Source of the DNA: Alphaproteobacteria bacterium
Lineage (GTDB): Bacteria; Pseudomonadota; Alphaproteobacteria; Caulobacterales; Parvularculaceae
Assembly (NCBI GenBank): GCA_013151255.1
Contig: JAADIQ010000028.1
Span: 1-41,729 of the forward strand
Length of the DNA stretch: 41,729 nt
Reading direction: 5' to 3'
Shown here: positions 7,969-17,535 of the stretch, in pieces
Position numbering within the stretch: position 1 is the stretch's first letter
Layout: every line of letters begins with the position of its first letter
Translations under genes and position numbers: made by a program
Notes under the pieces: model-generated
What the model was told of the DNA's origin: nothing
Database searches by the model: none
Seen by the model: the letters and a program-made list of their open reading frames with translations, nothing else

Positions 7969-9381
7969 ATGATTTTAATCCCTGATGTAAAAAACCAGTC
8001 GATTGGCGTCTTCGGCCTCGGTGTTTCCGGCATTGCGACCTGCGAAGCGCTGGCGGCGTCGGGCGCGAAGGTGTTTACCTGGGATGAAAGCGCGCGGGCG
8101 CGCCAAAAAACAGCGGATACGGAATATCGCGCCGAGCACCCCAAAAAATGGCCGTGGAAAGAGATGGCCGCAGTGGTCGTCAGCCCCGGCGTGCCGCTCA
8201 CCCATCCAAAGCCGCATCCGATAGTCCGCAAGGCGCGGCTTGAAAATATTCCAGTATTTGGCGACATCGAATATTTCGCCCGCGCCATCAACGCGCTGCC
8301 AGAAGAAGAGCGCCCGCACATTATCGCGGTCACCGGATCGAATGGAAAATCCACCACCGTCGCGCTGATCGGACATATCCTGCGCGAGGTCGGCAGGGAG
8401 GCTTATGTGGGCGGTAATATTGGCGAGGCGGCGTTGTCTTTGCCGGCGCCGGAAAAGAATACGATTTATGTGCTGGAGCTGTCCTCGTTCCAGCTCGACC
8501 TCACCTTCGCTCTGCGCGCTAACACGGCGGTGTTTTTAAACCTGACGCCGGACCATATCGACCGCCACGGTACGGTTGAGGCGTATCTTGCGGCCAAGAA
8601 GCGGATTTTCCTTAATCAGACTAAGGACGATATTGCGGTTATCGGCGTTGATGATGATTACGGCCAGGTGATTTGCACGGCGATGATGGCCAATGGCGGC
8701 GCGCGTGTTGTGCCGATATCAGCGCGCGGAACGCTCGGGCGCGGCGCTTATGTGCTGGGCGGCGATCTGTTTTATAATTTTGACGGCAAGACAACCAAAG
8801 CCGGCGATCTGACACGCGCGCGGGGCTTGCGCGGCGCGCACAACCATCAAAATGCAGCGGCTGCGCTTGCCGTTTGCGTCTCGCTCGGGGTTCCGGCGGC
8901 GCTGGTTGTCAAGGCGGCGGAGCGGTTTACCGGCCTGGCGCACCGGATGGAAGAGGTGGCGCGGCTCGGCAAAGTTGTCTTCATCAACGATTCCAAAGCC
9001 ACCAATGCTGATGCGGCGATGCGCGCGCTCGCGACGTTTGAGGATATTTTCTGGATTGCCGGCGGCAAGGCGAAAGATGGCGGCGCGGCGGCCTTGAAAG
9101 GCAAGCTTGGCGCGGTGCGGCGCGCATATTTTTACGGCGAGGCGGCGGCCTTGTTTAACAAGCAGCTCGGCGAAGAGATCGATTGCCTGATCTTTTCCGA
9201 TTTGGCGGAAGCCACAGCAGCGGCTTATGGCGATGCGACGGCAAGCGCGGCGCCGGCGCCGAACATTGTGCTGTCGCCGGCTTGCGCATCATTCGATCAA
9301 TACAAAAATTTTATCGACCGCGGCGGCGCTTTTCGTGCGCTCGTCAATGAGCTGGCCTCGGCCAATGGAGAGGCCGCATGA
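7969..9381 (+). CDS. murD: UDP-MurNAc-L-alanine:D-glutamate ligase MurD
   Basis: MurD adds D-glutamate to UDP-MurNAc-L-Ala. The 470-residue protein starts with a Rossmann-like UDP-binding region (VFGLGVSGIAT). It then has the ATP loop VTGSNGKST (121-129), the central LELSSFQLD motif, and the C-terminal NDSKATNADA motif of MurD. It lies 8 bases after mraY and overlaps ftsW by four bases (ATGA). Confidence 0.97.
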   Translation: MILIPDVKNQSIGVFGLGVSGIATCEALAASGAKVFTWDESARARQKTADTEYRAEHPKKWPWKEMAAVVVSPGVPLTHPKPHPIVRKARLENIPVFGDIEYFARAINALPEEERPHIIAVTGSNGKSTTVALIGHILREVGREAYVGGNIGEAALSLPAPEKNTIYVLELSSFQLDLTFALRANTAVFLNLTPDHIDRHGTVEAYLAAKKRIFLNQTKDDIAVIGVDDDYGQVICTAMMANGGARVVPISARGTLGRGAYVLGGDLFYNFDGKTTKAGDLTRARGLRGAHNHQNAAAALAVCVSLGVPAALVVKAAERFTGLAHRMEEVARLGKVVFINDSKATNADAAMRALATFEDIFWIAGGKAKDGGAAALKGKLGAVRRAYFYGEAAALFNKQLGEEIDCLIFSDLAEATAAAYGDATASAAPAPNIVLSPACASFDQYKNFIDRGGAFRALVNELASANGEAA

Positions 9382-10514
9382 GACAGGCATCGCGCGCAGA
9401 TGTTTCGGTATTAGGCCGCTGGTGGTGGTCGGTCGACCACACCTTGCTGGCGGTGCTGGCGCCGATTATGTTGATCGGCATGATTGTCCTGATGGCGGCG
9501 GGACCGGCGGCGTCGGCGCGGCTTAACATCTCCAATGACTTTCACTTTCCAATCCGCCAGTCGGTTTTCATGATCCCGGCAATCGCCGCGATCTTTGGCG
9601 TATCGTTCCTGTCGCCACTCCAGGCGCGCCGCCTTGGCGTTGTCGTATTTGTCGGCGGCCTCGTCCTGATGGCGGCGACATTGTTGTTCGCCAGCGCCGT
9701 CAACGGATCGACGCGGTGGATAGACCTTGGCGTGATGACTTTGCAACCGTCGGAATTTGCCAAGCCCGGCTTCGTTATCGCCGCCGCCTGGATGCTGGCG
9801 GAAGGCGCGCGCGACCCGCGCTTTCCGGGCGGCGCTATCGCCATGGGACTATACGCGGTCTTTGCCGCACTGTTGTTAATGCAGCCGGATTTCGGGCAAT
9901 GGGCGCTGGTGACGGCGGTGTGGGCGGTGATGTTTTTCATCGCCGGCTGGAGCTGGATGTGGATTGTGCTGCTCGCGGGCGTCGGCTCCGCCGCGCTCAC
10001 TGCCGGCTATTTCCTCTCCGACCATGTGGCCAAACGCATTGACGGGTTTTTAAACCCCGGCACGACGGAAACCTATCAGGCGGACGCCGCCATCGACACC
10101 ATCGTCAATGGCGGGTTAATCGGGCGCGGCGATGCGTTGCCGGTGAAGGGCGCGCTCCCTGATGCGCATACGGATTTTATTTTCGCCGCCGCAACAGAAG
10201 AATATGGCCTCGCTATCGGGATATTGATTATCGTCCTGTTTGCAATTTTTGTGGCGCGCGCCTTTGCGGTGGCCGCGACCCGGCGCGGGATATTTGCGCA
10301 ATGCGCGGTCTGCGGCCTGTCGGCGATGATCGGCTTTCAGGCGATTATCAATATCGGCGTTTCTTTGCGCGCGCTGCCGACCAAGGGCATGACGCTGCCG
10401 TTCTTTTCCTATGGCGGCTCGTCGCTGCTGGCGACCGGGCTTGCGGTCGGCCTCATCATCGCCTTGACGCGCACCCATCAGGGGATTTGGCGGCGCAAGG
10501 ATATTATGCCGTGA
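9378..10514 (+). CDS. ftsW: Septal peptidoglycan glycosyltransferase FtsW (SEDS family)
   Basis: FtsW polymerises lipid II at the septum as the partner of FtsI. The 378-residue multi-spanning protein has SEDS signatures: NGSTRWIDLG followed by LQPSEFAK, the MQPDFGQ segment, the ATEEYG loop and the C-terminal PFFSYGGSS. The ATG overlaps the murD stop and the stop overlaps the murG GTG, so three genes are coupled. Position next to murG and sequence favour FtsW over the elongation paralogue RodA. Confidence 0.96.
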   Translation: MRQASRADVSVLGRWWWSVDHTLLAVLAPIMLIGMIVLMAAGPAASARLNISNDFHFPIRQSVFMIPAIAAIFGVSFLSPLQARRLGVVVFVGGLVLMAATLLFASAVNGSTRWIDLGVMTLQPSEFAKPGFVIAAAWMLAEGARDPRFPGGAIAMGLYAVFAALLLMQPDFGQWALVTAVWAVMFFIAGWSWMWIVLLAGVGSAALTAGYFLSDHVAKRIDGFLNPGTTETYQADAAIDTIVNGGLIGRGDALPVKGALPDAHTDFIFAAATEEYGLAIGILIIVLFAIFVARAFAVAATRRGIFAQCAVCGLSAMIGFQAIINIGVSLRALPTKGMTLPFFSYGGSSLLATGLAVGLIIALTRTHQGIWRRKDIMP

Positions 10515-11653
10515 GCGTGGCCGACGATAACCGGCCGATTGCGCTCGCCGCCGGCGGCACTGGCGGGCATATGTTCCCGGCTGAGGCCCTGGCGCAGGAG
10601 TTAAAACGCCGTGGCCGGCAAGTGTTGCTGGTGAGCGATGCGCGCGGCGCGCGCTATGCGGAAGGCTTTCCCGCTGATGAGAAGTTTCAGATTTCCGCCG
10701 CCACTGTATCCGCTGGCGGGCTGGCGGCGAAAGGGCTGGCGGCGATATCCGTCGCGCAGGGCATCGTCACTGCACTGGGCAAGTTTCGAAAACTGAAACC
10801 GGCCGCCGCCATCGGCTTTGGCGGTTACCCGTCTTTCCCGGCGATGAAAGCCGCATCGCTCTCCGGCATTCCTTATGGCGTACACGAACAAAACGGTGTT
10901 CTCGGGCGCGCCAACCGGATGCTGGTGAGGCGCGCAGCGTTTACCGCCCATGCGTTTCCGGTGCTTGAAAAGGCGCCCGCCGGCATTCACGCGGTTGAGG
11001 TCGGCAATCCGGTGCGCGATGCGGTGGCGGCGTTGAGCGATGCGGCCTTTGCGCCGATTAGCGCGGACGGCGATATCAACCTGTTGATTTTCGGCGGCAG
11101 CCAGGGCGCCAGTATTTTTTCCGCCGCGCCGGTCAAGGCGATGGCCGGTCTGGCGGAGGATATGCGCCGGCGTCTCGTGGTCGTGCACCAGGTGCGCGAG
11201 GACGATATTGAGGAGGTCCGGGCCGGTTATGCGGCGGCGGGCGTGCGCGCGGAAATCGCGCCGTTTTTTACAGACCTGCCCGCCCGCATGGCGGCGGCGC
11301 ACTTAATTGTCTCGCGCGCCGGCGCCTCAACCGTTACTGAGCTTTCAGCGATAGGGCGCGGCGCTATCCTCGTGCCTCTGGCGATCGCCATGGATGACCA
11401 CCAGAGCGGCAACGCCGAGGTTCTGGCGCGTGACATTTCCGGGGCAAACGCCGCCATTGTCTTGCCGGAAAGCGGGTTTAATGAAATCTCCTTAAGACAG
11501 GCGCTGGAAGGCTTGTTTGCCGAGCCGGCGCGGTTGCAATTGATGGCCGAAGCGGCAAAAGGCAGGGTGCGGTCCGGCGCGGCGGCGGCGCTTGCCGACC
11601 TGGTTGAAGGCTTATGTGAGGGCGGCCCAATGAGACAAAGCGGGGCGGTGTGA
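10511..11653 (+). CDS. murG: Lipid II synthase MurG (GT28)
   Basis: MurG transfers GlcNAc from UDP-GlcNAc to lipid I on the inner face of the membrane. The 380-residue protein has the N-terminal glycine loop [11 protein letters not shown] (G15-H20), the GFGGYPSFP motif, a second glycine loop FGGSQGA and the nucleotide-sugar-binding segment [12 protein letters not shown] written here as [13 protein letters not shown] chose the GTG at 10511, which overlaps the ftsW stop (GTGA); a second GTG is at 10517. The frame is open further upstream inside ftsW, but that part is not MurG-like. Confidence 0.95.
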   Translation: MSVADDNRPIALAAGGTGGHMFPAEALAQELKRRGRQVLLVSDARGARYAEGFPADEKFQISAATVSAGGLAAKGLAAISVAQGIVTALGKFRKLKPAAAIGFGGYPSFPAMKAASLSGIPYGVHEQNGVLGRANRMLVRRAAFTAHAFPVLEKAPAGIHAVEVGNPVRDAVAALSDAAFAPISADGDINLLIFGGSQGASIFSAAPVKAMAGLAEDMRRRLVVVHQVREDDIEEVRAGYAAAGVRAEIAPFFTDLPARMAAAHLIVSRAGASTVTELSAIGRGAILVPLAIAMDDHQSGNAEVLARDISGANAAIVLPESGFNEISLRQALEGLFAEPARLQLMAEAAKGRVRSGAAAALADLVEGLCEGGPMRQSGAV

Positions 11654-11660
11654 GAGTGTT

Positions 11661-13112
11661 ATGACGAAGACGGATAAATTTTCGAAGCTCGACCCGCCAA
11701 AGATTAAAATCCGGCTGCCCTTTGGCGTCGGCGTGGTGCATTTTGTCGGCATTGGCGGCATCGGCATGAGCGGCATTGCCGAGGTGATGCACAATCTCGG
11801 CTATGAGGTGCGCGGCAGCGATGTCGCCGACAGCGCCAATGTTCAGCGCTTGCGCGAAAAAGGCATCAAGATTGAAATCGGCCATTCGCCGGACCATGTG
11901 AAGGGCGCGGGCGCCGTCGTCATCTCAACCGCTATCCGTCGCGACAACCCGGAAGCCGCCGCTGCGCGCGCGCGTCACATTCCGGTGGTGCGCCGCGCTG
12001 ACATGCTGGCGGAATTGATGCGCCTTAAATGGACCGTCTCGGTCGCCGGCACCCATGGCAAGACCACCACCACAAGCATGATTGCTGCGCTGCTGGATGA
12101 AGCCAAGCTTGACCCGACGGTCATCAATGGCGGGATTATCAACGCCTATGGCGCCAATGCCCGCCTTGGCGAGGGCGACTGGATGATTGTGGAGGCCGAT
12201 GAATCCGATGGCACCTTCATCCGCCTGCCGACGACTATCGCCGTGGTCACCAATATCGACCCGGAACATCTCGACCATTGGGGCGGGTTTGAAAATCTCC
12301 GCGATGCGTTCGACACGTTTATCGAGAACACGCCGTTTTATGGGTTCGGCGTCGTCTGCCTCGACCATCCGGAAGTTCAGGCGCTGGTCGGGCGCGTCAC
12401 GGACCGCCGGCTGATTACTTATGGCGCCAATCCGCAAGCCGATGTGCGCGCGGAGAATATTAGTTTCAAAGAAAACGCTTCCATCTACGATATTGTTTTC
12501 CGCGAGCGCGGTAAGGAAATTGGCCGGATCGAGCAAGCGGTCCTGCCGATGCTCGGCGTTCATAATGTTTTGAACTCTCTGCCGGCGGCAATCATCGCCA
12601 AGCGCCTCGGCGCCAGCGACGCCATCATCAAGTCGGGCTTTGCAGGCTTTGCCGGCGTCAAGCGGCGCTTCACCCATGCGGGCGAATGGAACGGCGTTAA
12701 AATTATCGACGATTACGGCCACCACCCGGTGGAGATCGCCGCTGTGTTGCGCGCCGCGCGCGAGGTGGCGAGCGGCAAAGTCATCGCCGTCGTCCAGCCG
12801 CACCGCTATTCGCGGCTCTCAGATCTGTTTGATGATTTTTGCGGTTGCCTCAACGAGGCGGATATTGCTCTGATTACGGATGTTTACGCCGCCGGGGAAA
12901 CGCCGATTGAAGGCGTTGACCGCGACGCGCTGGTCGCCGGGCTAAAAGCCCATGGCCACCGCGACGCGCGCGCGCTGGCAAAGTTTAAGGATTTGCCAAA
13001 GCTAGTCGCAGAGATTGCCGAGCCTGGCGATTATGTCATTTGCCTTGGCGCCGGGGATATTACCAAGCACGCCAATGCGCTGGCGGGTGCGTTGGCGAAG
13101 TTGGATGCGTAG
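11661..13112 (+). CDS. murC: UDP-MurNAc:L-alanine ligase MurC
   Basis: MurC starts the stem peptide by adding L-alanine to UDP-MurNAc. The 483-residue protein has an N-terminal [15 protein letters not shown] dinucleotide-type loop and the ATP loop GTHGKTTT (130-137). The domain 2 and 3 motifs EADESDGTF and [10 protein letters not shown] are also present. The gene is 7 bases after murG. Its stop is followed by a 173-base gap filled by a palindromic repeat before murB, the only sizeable break between mraZ and ftsQ. Confidence 0.97.
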   Translation: MTKTDKFSKLDPPKIKIRLPFGVGVVHFVGIGGIGMSGIAEVMHNLGYEVRGSDVADSANVQRLREKGIKIEIGHSPDHVKGAGAVVISTAIRRDNPEAAAARARHIPVVRRADMLAELMRLKWTVSVAGTHGKTTTTSMIAALLDEAKLDPTVINGGIINAYGANARLGEGDWMIVEADESDGTFIRLPTTIAVVTNIDPEHLDHWGGFENLRDAFDTFIENTPFYGFGVVCLDHPEVQALVGRVTDRRLITYGANPQADVRAENISFKENASIYDIVFRERGKEIGRIEQAVLPMLGVHNVLNSLPAAIIAKRLGASDAIIKSGFAGFAGVKRRFTHAGEWNGVKIIDDYGHHPVEIAAVLRAAREVASGKVIAVVQPHRYSRLSDLFDDFCGCLNEADIALITDVYAAGETPIEGVDRDALVAGLKAHGHRDARALAKFKDLPKLVAEIAEPGDYVICLGAGDITKHANALAGALAKLDA

Positions 13113-13137
13113 TATGGTCCTCCGCCTACACCCCACC

Positions 13138-13281
13138 CCCCTCATCCTGAGGTGCTCGGCCTCCCGCACGCGAAGGCGTGCAAAAAAAATGGGGCCGAGC
13201 CTCGAAGGATCTGACACAAGCGCAGCGCCTGCCGCTATCCTTCGAGGCTTTTGCTTTGCAAAAGCACCTCAGGATGAGGGG
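13138..13281. repeat. Large palindromic intergenic repeat between murC and murB
   Basis: The outer arms, 13138-13156 and 13263-13281, are perfect 19-base inverted repeats with the core TCATCCTGAGG. A second inverted pair, CCTCGAAGGAT (13200-13210) and its complement (13237-13247), lies inside. Smaller hairpins sit in each half: GCACGC/GCGTGC at 13166-13181 and GCTTTTGC/GCAAAAGC at 13247-13265. The TCATCCTGAGG plus TCGAAGGAT composition is that of a repeat class common between alphaproteobacterial genes. It ends 4 bases before the murB ATG. Confidence 0.85.
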
Positions 13282-13285
13282 TGTG

Positions 13286-14221
13286 ATGGCGGATAAAAAA
13301 GTAACACCCTCGGACCTCCCCGCCGTGCGCGGTAAATATGTCGAGAACGCCGACATGGCGTCGCTTACCTGGTTGCGGGTTGGCGGGCCGGCGGATGTTT
13401 TGTTCTCGCCGGCGGATGAGGAAGACCTTAGCGATTTTTTAAAAGCTCTCGATGCGGATATTCCAGCCTATCCGGTGGGCGTCGGCTCTAACCTTCTGGT
13501 GCGCGATGGCGGTTTGCGCGGCGTGGTGGTCCGTCTTGGCGCGGCGTTTGGCAAGATTGAAACTGACGGCGTGCAGGTGCGCGCCGGCGCCGGCGCGCTT
13601 GACGCGCAGGTTGCAAAACGCGCCGGCGCGGCGGGGATTGCCGGTCTTGAATTTTATCGCGGGGTTCCGGGAACCATTGGCGGCGCGCTGGCGATGAATG
13701 CCGGCGCTTATGGCGGAGAGACCAAAGATATTCTGGTGGAGGCGACGGCCTATGACCGAACGGGCGTGCGTCATGTCCTGTCCGCCGCCGACATGAAGTT
13801 TTCCTATCGTCATTGCGGCGCTAGTGATGGACTGATTTTTACCAGCGCATTGTTTGAAGGCCGTACTGACGCCCCCGCCGCCATCGAGGCGCGCATGGCC
13901 GACATTATGGCGCGGCGCGAAGCCACCCAGCCAATCCGCGAGCGCACTGGCGGTTCAACCTTCGCCAATCCTGACCTCAGCCTTTCGGGCGGGCGCAAAT
14001 CATGGCAGCTCATCGATGAAATAGGCGGCCGCGGCCGCATCGTCGGCGATGCGCAGGTTTCCGAGCAGCATTGCAATTTTATGATCAACCGCGGCAAGGC
14101 GAGCGCTAAAGATTTGGAAGTGTTGATCGAGTCGCTGCGTAAGGATGTTTTAACGAAGACGGGCGTTGAGTTGCGTTGGGAAATTAGAAGAGTAGGCGAG
14201 GCGGCAGAAGCGAATGAGTAA
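13286..14221 (+). CDS. murB: UDP-N-acetylenolpyruvoylglucosamine reductase MurB
   Basis: MurB is the FAD enzyme that reduces enolpyruvyl-UDP-GlcNAc to UDP-MurNAc with NADPH. The 311-residue protein has the FAD-binding segments [13 protein letters not shown] and [20 protein letters not shown], and the proton-donor region GGSTFANP. I chose the ATG at 13286 because the upstream part of the frame lies in the palindromic repeat; an ATG at 13274 is the alternative. Candidate Shine-Dalgarno bases (AGGA 13271-13274, GAGGGG 13276-13281) come from the repeat arm. The end overlaps ddl by 8 bases. Confidence 0.95.
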   Translation: MADKKVTPSDLPAVRGKYVENADMASLTWLRVGGPADVLFSPADEEDLSDFLKALDADIPAYPVGVGSNLLVRDGGLRGVVVRLGAAFGKIETDGVQVRAGAGALDAQVAKRAGAAGIAGLEFYRGVPGTIGGALAMNAGAYGGETKDILVEATAYDRTGVRHVLSAADMKFSYRHCGASDGLIFTSALFEGRTDAPAAIEARMADIMARREATQPIRERTGGSTFANPDLSLSGGRKSWQLIDEIGGRGRIVGDAQVSEQHCNFMINRGKASAKDLEVLIESLRKDVLTKTGVELRWEIRRVGEAAEANE

Positions 14222-15140
14222 AAAGTATAATCGAATCGCCGTCCTCAAAGGCGGCTGGTCTCCCGAGCGGGAAGTCTCGCTTAACTCCGGCGCCGAGGCC
14301 GCCAAGGCGCTCACGGAGGCCGGTTACGAAGCGATTGAAATCGATGTCGGGCGCGATCTTGCGGCGCGTCTCCGGGAAGCAAAACCCGATGCCGTCTTTA
14401 ATGCGCTGCATGGCCAATGGGGCGAGGATGGTTGCGTTCAGGGCCTGCTTGAGGTGCTCGGCATCCCTTACACGCATTCCGGTGTGCTCGCCTCGGCTCT
14501 GGCGATGGACAAGCAGCGCGCCAAGGCGGTGTTTGAAGACAGCGGCATTCCTTCGCCGCCGGGACGCATTGTTGCGCGCGCGGAGGCGGCCGGCGGTCAT
14601 GTGATGGAACCGCCTTATGTGATTAAGCCGAACGCGCAAGGCTCTTCGGTCGGGGTTTATATTGTCCACGCCGGCGATAATCGTCCGCCTGCGGAGCTGA
14701 CGGCCAAAGAATGGACGCTGGGCGATGATGTGCTGGTCGAGAAATTCATTCCCGGCCGCGAATTGACCGTCGCGGTGCTGGGCGATCGCGCGCTTTGCGT
14801 TACGGAGATTACCACCTCGCTGGTTTTTTATGACTATGAAGCCAAATATGCCGATGGCGGCTCGAAACATGTGCTGCCGGCGGACTTGCCCGATGCGGTG
14901 ACCAAACGTTGCCTTGACCTTGCCTTGCGGGCGCATCAGTCGCTCGGATGCCGGGGGTTGTCGCGCGCGGACTTCCGCTATGACGAGACCGCAGATGGCG
15001 AGCAGTTGTTCTGCCTTGAGGTGAATACGCAGCCGGGTCTCACCGCAACCTCGCTGGCGCCGGAGCAGGCGGCGACGCAGGGTATTTCATTTCCCGAGCT
15101 TTGCGCCTGGATGACGGAGGACGCCTCATGCCCAAGGTAA
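14214..15140 (+). CDS. ddl: D-alanine:D-alanine ligase Ddl
   Basis: Ddl joins two D-alanines with ATP for use by MurF. The 308-residue ATP-grasp protein has the early HGQWGEDG motif, a lysine-containing [15 protein letters not shown] strand-loop, the YEAKY region, and the metal-binding end [10 protein letters not shown]. The ATG overlaps the end of murB and the 3-prime end overlaps ftsQ by 13 bases. Spacing and order are as in other alphaproteobacterial dcw clusters. Confidence 0.96.
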   Translation: MSKKYNRIAVLKGGWSPEREVSLNSGAEAAKALTEAGYEAIEIDVGRDLAARLREAKPDAVFNALHGQWGEDGCVQGLLEVLGIPYTHSGVLASALAMDKQRAKAVFEDSGIPSPPGRIVARAEAAGGHVMEPPYVIKPNAQGSSVGVYIVHAGDNRPPAELTAKEWTLGDDVLVEKFIPGRELTVAVLGDRALCVTEITTSLVFYDYEAKYADGGSKHVLPADLPDAVTKRCLDLALRAHQSLGCRGLSRADFRYDETADGEQLFCLEVNTQPGLTATSLAPEQAATQGISFPELCAWMTEDASCPR

Positions 15141-16021
15141 AGAAAAAAGCCGCGCGCCCGCGCAAGCGAAAAGCAACAAAAGCCAAAACTAAGGCCAAAG
15201 CCAAGGCAAGCCTGGCGTCGCGGATTTATGAGCGGGCCGGCGATCTGCTCTCGCGCTACACGATTGCCGCCGCCGCCGGGCTGACGGTTGTCGGCTTGAT
15301 CGGCGCGGCGATGTTGTGGTCCGGCGGTTATGTCGGGCTGATGGGCGAGCGCATTGGCGCGCAGGTTGACCGCGCCACAATCGCGGCCGGTTTTGAGGTG
15401 CGCCGCATCACCGCGAAGGGGTTTGAAAACGCTAATGAAGCGGAAATCCTAACCGCGCTCGGCCCGGTGATCGGTTCGTCACTCTTACAGTTCGACCCCT
15501 ATGCGGCGCGCGCGCGCGTGGAAGAGCTGGGCTGGGTGCGTACAGCGGCGGTGTCGCGTCTGTGGCCGGACACAGTCCATGTCTCGGTGCGCGAGCGCGA
15601 GGCGGCGGCGGTGTGGCAACTGGCCGGCGCGATGCATCTGATTGACGAGGACGGCGCGGTTATTCGCGAAGTTGACGCTTATGAATATTCTAACCTGCCG
15701 CTGATTGTCGGCGCCGGCGCGCCAGCCTCTGCGGCGGGGATGTTGCGGGCGTTGCGCGGCGAGGCGGTGTTGTGGGGACGCGCAGCGGCGTTGATCCGCG
15801 TTGGCGACCGGCGATGGAATATGCGGTTGAAGTCTGGCGCCGACATTAAATTTCCCGAAGCCGGTTATGAGGCGGCGGTGCGCGATTTGGCGGTGCTGCA
15901 AAACGCCTACGGATTGCTTGACCTGTCGCTCGACTATATCGATCTGCGCGATCCGGACCGGCTGGTCTATCGCGAGAACGACGCCACTGAGCGGCCGTTG
16001 CCGGGGGAAGACCCGCTGTAA
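15128..16021 (+). CDS. ftsQ: Cell division protein FtsQ
   Basis: FtsQ is a bitopic scaffold that links early and late divisome proteins through FtsL/FtsB. The 297-residue product has an unusually lysine/arginine-rich cytoplasmic tail (about residues 3-34), one membrane segment at 45-65, and a POTRA domain at about 92-158 ([17 protein letters not shown]). An FtsQ-type periplasmic domain ends in [14 protein letters not shown]. The ATG at 15128 has GGAGG 7 bases upstream (15116-15120); an in-frame ATG at 15101 lies deeper inside ddl and is less likely. Confidence 0.94.
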   Translation: MPKVKKKAARPRKRKATKAKTKAKAKASLASRIYERAGDLLSRYTIAAAAGLTVVGLIGAAMLWSGGYVGLMGERIGAQVDRATIAAGFEVRRITAKGFENANEAEILTALGPVIGSSLLQFDPYAARARVEELGWVRTAAVSRLWPDTVHVSVREREAAAVWQLAGAMHLIDEDGAVIREVDAYEYSNLPLIVGAGAPASAAGMLRALRGEAVLWGRAAALIRVGDRRWNMRLKSGADIKFPEAGYEAAVRDLAVLQNAYGLLDLSLDYIDLRDPDRLVYRENDATERPLPGEDPL

Positions 16022-16056
16022 CGACAGTTGAATAAAAGAAAGACTTTGTAACGCCC

Positions 16057-17328
16057 ATGGCACACCGTCGCCGTAAAGATCACTACACCATTGCCGCGCT
16101 TGATATTGGCGCGTCAAAAATCGCCTGCTTCATCGCCCGCGTTGCGCATGAGCCGGACTTGCCGCCGCATGCGGAAATTATCGGCGTTGGCTGTCATGGC
16201 GCGCCCGTCAAACAGCGCGAGGCCGCGTGCCCGGAACAGCTTGAGACGAATATCCGAAAAGCCGTCGCCGCCGCTGAACGCATGGCGAATATGCGCATCG
16301 ACCGGGTGCTGGTGGCGGTGCCCGGCAAGGCGCTGCACACGCGGCGTATCGGCGTCGATCTCGATATTGCCGACGGCGTGGTGACCCAGGAAGATATTGA
16401 AGATTGCCTGCATGAAGGCGCGCGGCTTACCGCGCCGCCGGAATGCAGAGCGCTGCATGCGGTCGCAACCTCATATCGGCTCGATGGCGAGGAAATTTTC
16501 AACCATCCCGTCGGACTTAACGGCGCGATGTTGTCAACGGAAATGCTCGGCGTCGCCGCGCCGCAGACCACGCTCGACAATCTTTCAACCCTGGTCGAGC
16601 GGTGCAGCCTGGCGCCGGACGAGTTTGTCGCCGGCCCGGCGGCGGCGGCGGAAGCCACGTTGATAGAAGACGAAAAAGACCTCGGCGTTATCCTGATTGA
16701 TATTGGCGGCCAGTCGACCGGCTATGCGGTCTATGACAATGGCGCGCTGGTCGATTGCGGCGGCGTTGGCGTCGGCGGCGGTCACATCACCAAAGACATC
16801 GCGCAGATTTTTAACACGCCCATGGCGCAGGCCGAACGCATCAAGACGTTGTTTGGCGCGGCGCTGATCGGCCCTGGCGATGAACACCGTCTGGTTGATT
16901 TCCCGCAGCTCGGACCGGGAAGCGATCATGCGCGCGCCTCTCGCGCCGATCTTTGCGAGGTGATTATTCCGCGTATGGAAGAAATTTTCGAGCTGGTGCT
17001 GGCGCGCCAATCGAGCGATCCGTTGCATCGCAGCGGCCTGCGCCGCGCCGTCGTCACCGGCGGCGGCAGCCTGTTGGTGGGCGCGCGCGAGATTGCCGAA
17101 AAAGTCCTGTCGATGAAAACCCGCCTTGGGCGCCCCATCGCCATTCCCGGTGCGCCTGATGCAGCCGCCGCGCCCGGCTTTGCGGTTTGCGCCGGCGTCA
17201 TTCAAACTTACATAAATTCTGCCGGCGGCGACCAGTTTGCGCTTGGCGTCGCGCGCCAATCACCTCATGGATTATCCCAAGCAGCATTTTTTGGCGGCGT
17301 CGAAGCGTGGCTCCGTCAAAAATTTTAG
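16057..17328 (+). CDS. ftsA: Cell division protein FtsA
   Basis: FtsA is the actin-like ATPase that anchors FtsZ to the membrane. The 423-residue protein has the phosphate-1 loop ALDIGASKIACF, the phosphate-2 motif LIDIGGQSTGYAV, the adenosine motif VTGGGSLL and a C-terminal amphipathic helix (FFGGVEAWLRQKF) that would insert in the membrane. The 35-base gap after ftsQ contains no obvious promoter. The start is the only ATG consistent with the family N-terminus, although the ribosome-binding site is weak. Confidence 0.96.
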   Translation: MAHRRRKDHYTIAALDIGASKIACFIARVAHEPDLPPHAEIIGVGCHGAPVKQREAACPEQLETNIRKAVAAAERMANMRIDRVLVAVPGKALHTRRIGVDLDIADGVVTQEDIEDCLHEGARLTAPPECRALHAVATSYRLDGEEIFNHPVGLNGAMLSTEMLGVAAPQTTLDNLSTLVERCSLAPDEFVAGPAAAAEATLIEDEKDLGVILIDIGGQSTGYAVYDNGALVDCGGVGVGGGHITKDIAQIFNTPMAQAERIKTLFGAALIGPGDEHRLVDFPQLGPGSDHARASRADLCEVIIPRMEEIFELVLARQSSDPLHRSGLRRAVVTGGGSLLVGAREIAEKVLSMKTRLGRPIAIPGAPDAAAAPGFAVCAGVIQTYINSAGGDQFALGVARQSPHGLSQAAFFGGVEAWLRQKF

Positions 17329-17333
17329 CGTCG

Positions 17334-17348
17334 TTAATAAGACGTTAA
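17334..17348. promoter_or_regulatory. Perfect CtrA-type box upstream of ftsZ
   Basis: TTAA at 17334-17337 and TTAA at 17345-17348 are separated by 7 bases. The box begins 5 bases after the ftsA stop and lies about 190 bases before the ftsZ start. In Caulobacter crescentus CtrA is known to control ftsZ transcription through such a site, so the same logic is likely here. Confidence 0.7.
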
Positions 17349-17370
17349 TCATTTGGTAAGGGTTCTGAAC

Positions 17371-17395
17371 GAATCTTTAACGATGGGGTAACCAT
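17371..17395. promoter_or_regulatory. GANTC site and second CtrA-like box upstream of ftsZ
   Basis: GAATC (17371-17375) is a CcrM-type methylation site. It is directly followed by TTAA-N7-GTAA (17377-17391), one mismatch from the CtrA consensus. The last part reads GTAACCAT, one mismatch from the TTAACCAT form of the CtrA half-site. The arrangement suggests combined CtrA and GcrA/CcrM control of ftsZ. Binding is not shown by sequence alone. Confidence 0.5.
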
Positions 17396-17424
17396 GAGGG
17401 CGGGCCCCAATCCATTGTTATAGT

Positions 17425-17458
17425 GCAGGATCACATTTTTCGTAAAATCAGATCCTGC
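17425..17458 (+). promoter_or_regulatory. Inverted repeat 1 in the ftsZ upstream region
   Basis: GCAGGATC (17425-17432) is exactly complementary to GATCCTGC (17451-17458). The 18-base spacer contains a further ATTTT/AAAAT pairing, so the whole could fold as a long hairpin in RNA. There is no T-run after it, so it is not a standard terminator. It could be an operator or a leader structure. Confidence 0.45.
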
Positions 17459-17476
17459 CCTAAATTGTTTGTGGTC

Positions 17477-17517
17477 GCGTGATCAGTAAAACCGGCAGCC
17501 GCTTTTCCTGATCACGC
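17477..17517 (+). promoter_or_regulatory. Inverted repeat 2 in the ftsZ upstream region
   Basis: GCGTGATCAG (17477-17486) is exactly complementary to CTGATCACGC (17508-17517), with a 21-base spacer. It ends 18 bases before the ftsZ ATG, just ahead of the Shine-Dalgarno GGAG (17526-17529). As RNA it could influence translation start; as DNA it is a two-fold symmetric site. Function is inferred. Confidence 0.45.
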
Positions 17518-17535
17518 TCTAAACCGGAGCAGCCG

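Noticed and set aside
13178..13285. Upstream in-frame start for murB
   Set aside because: The extra residues would be encoded by the palindromic repeat and are not MurB-like.
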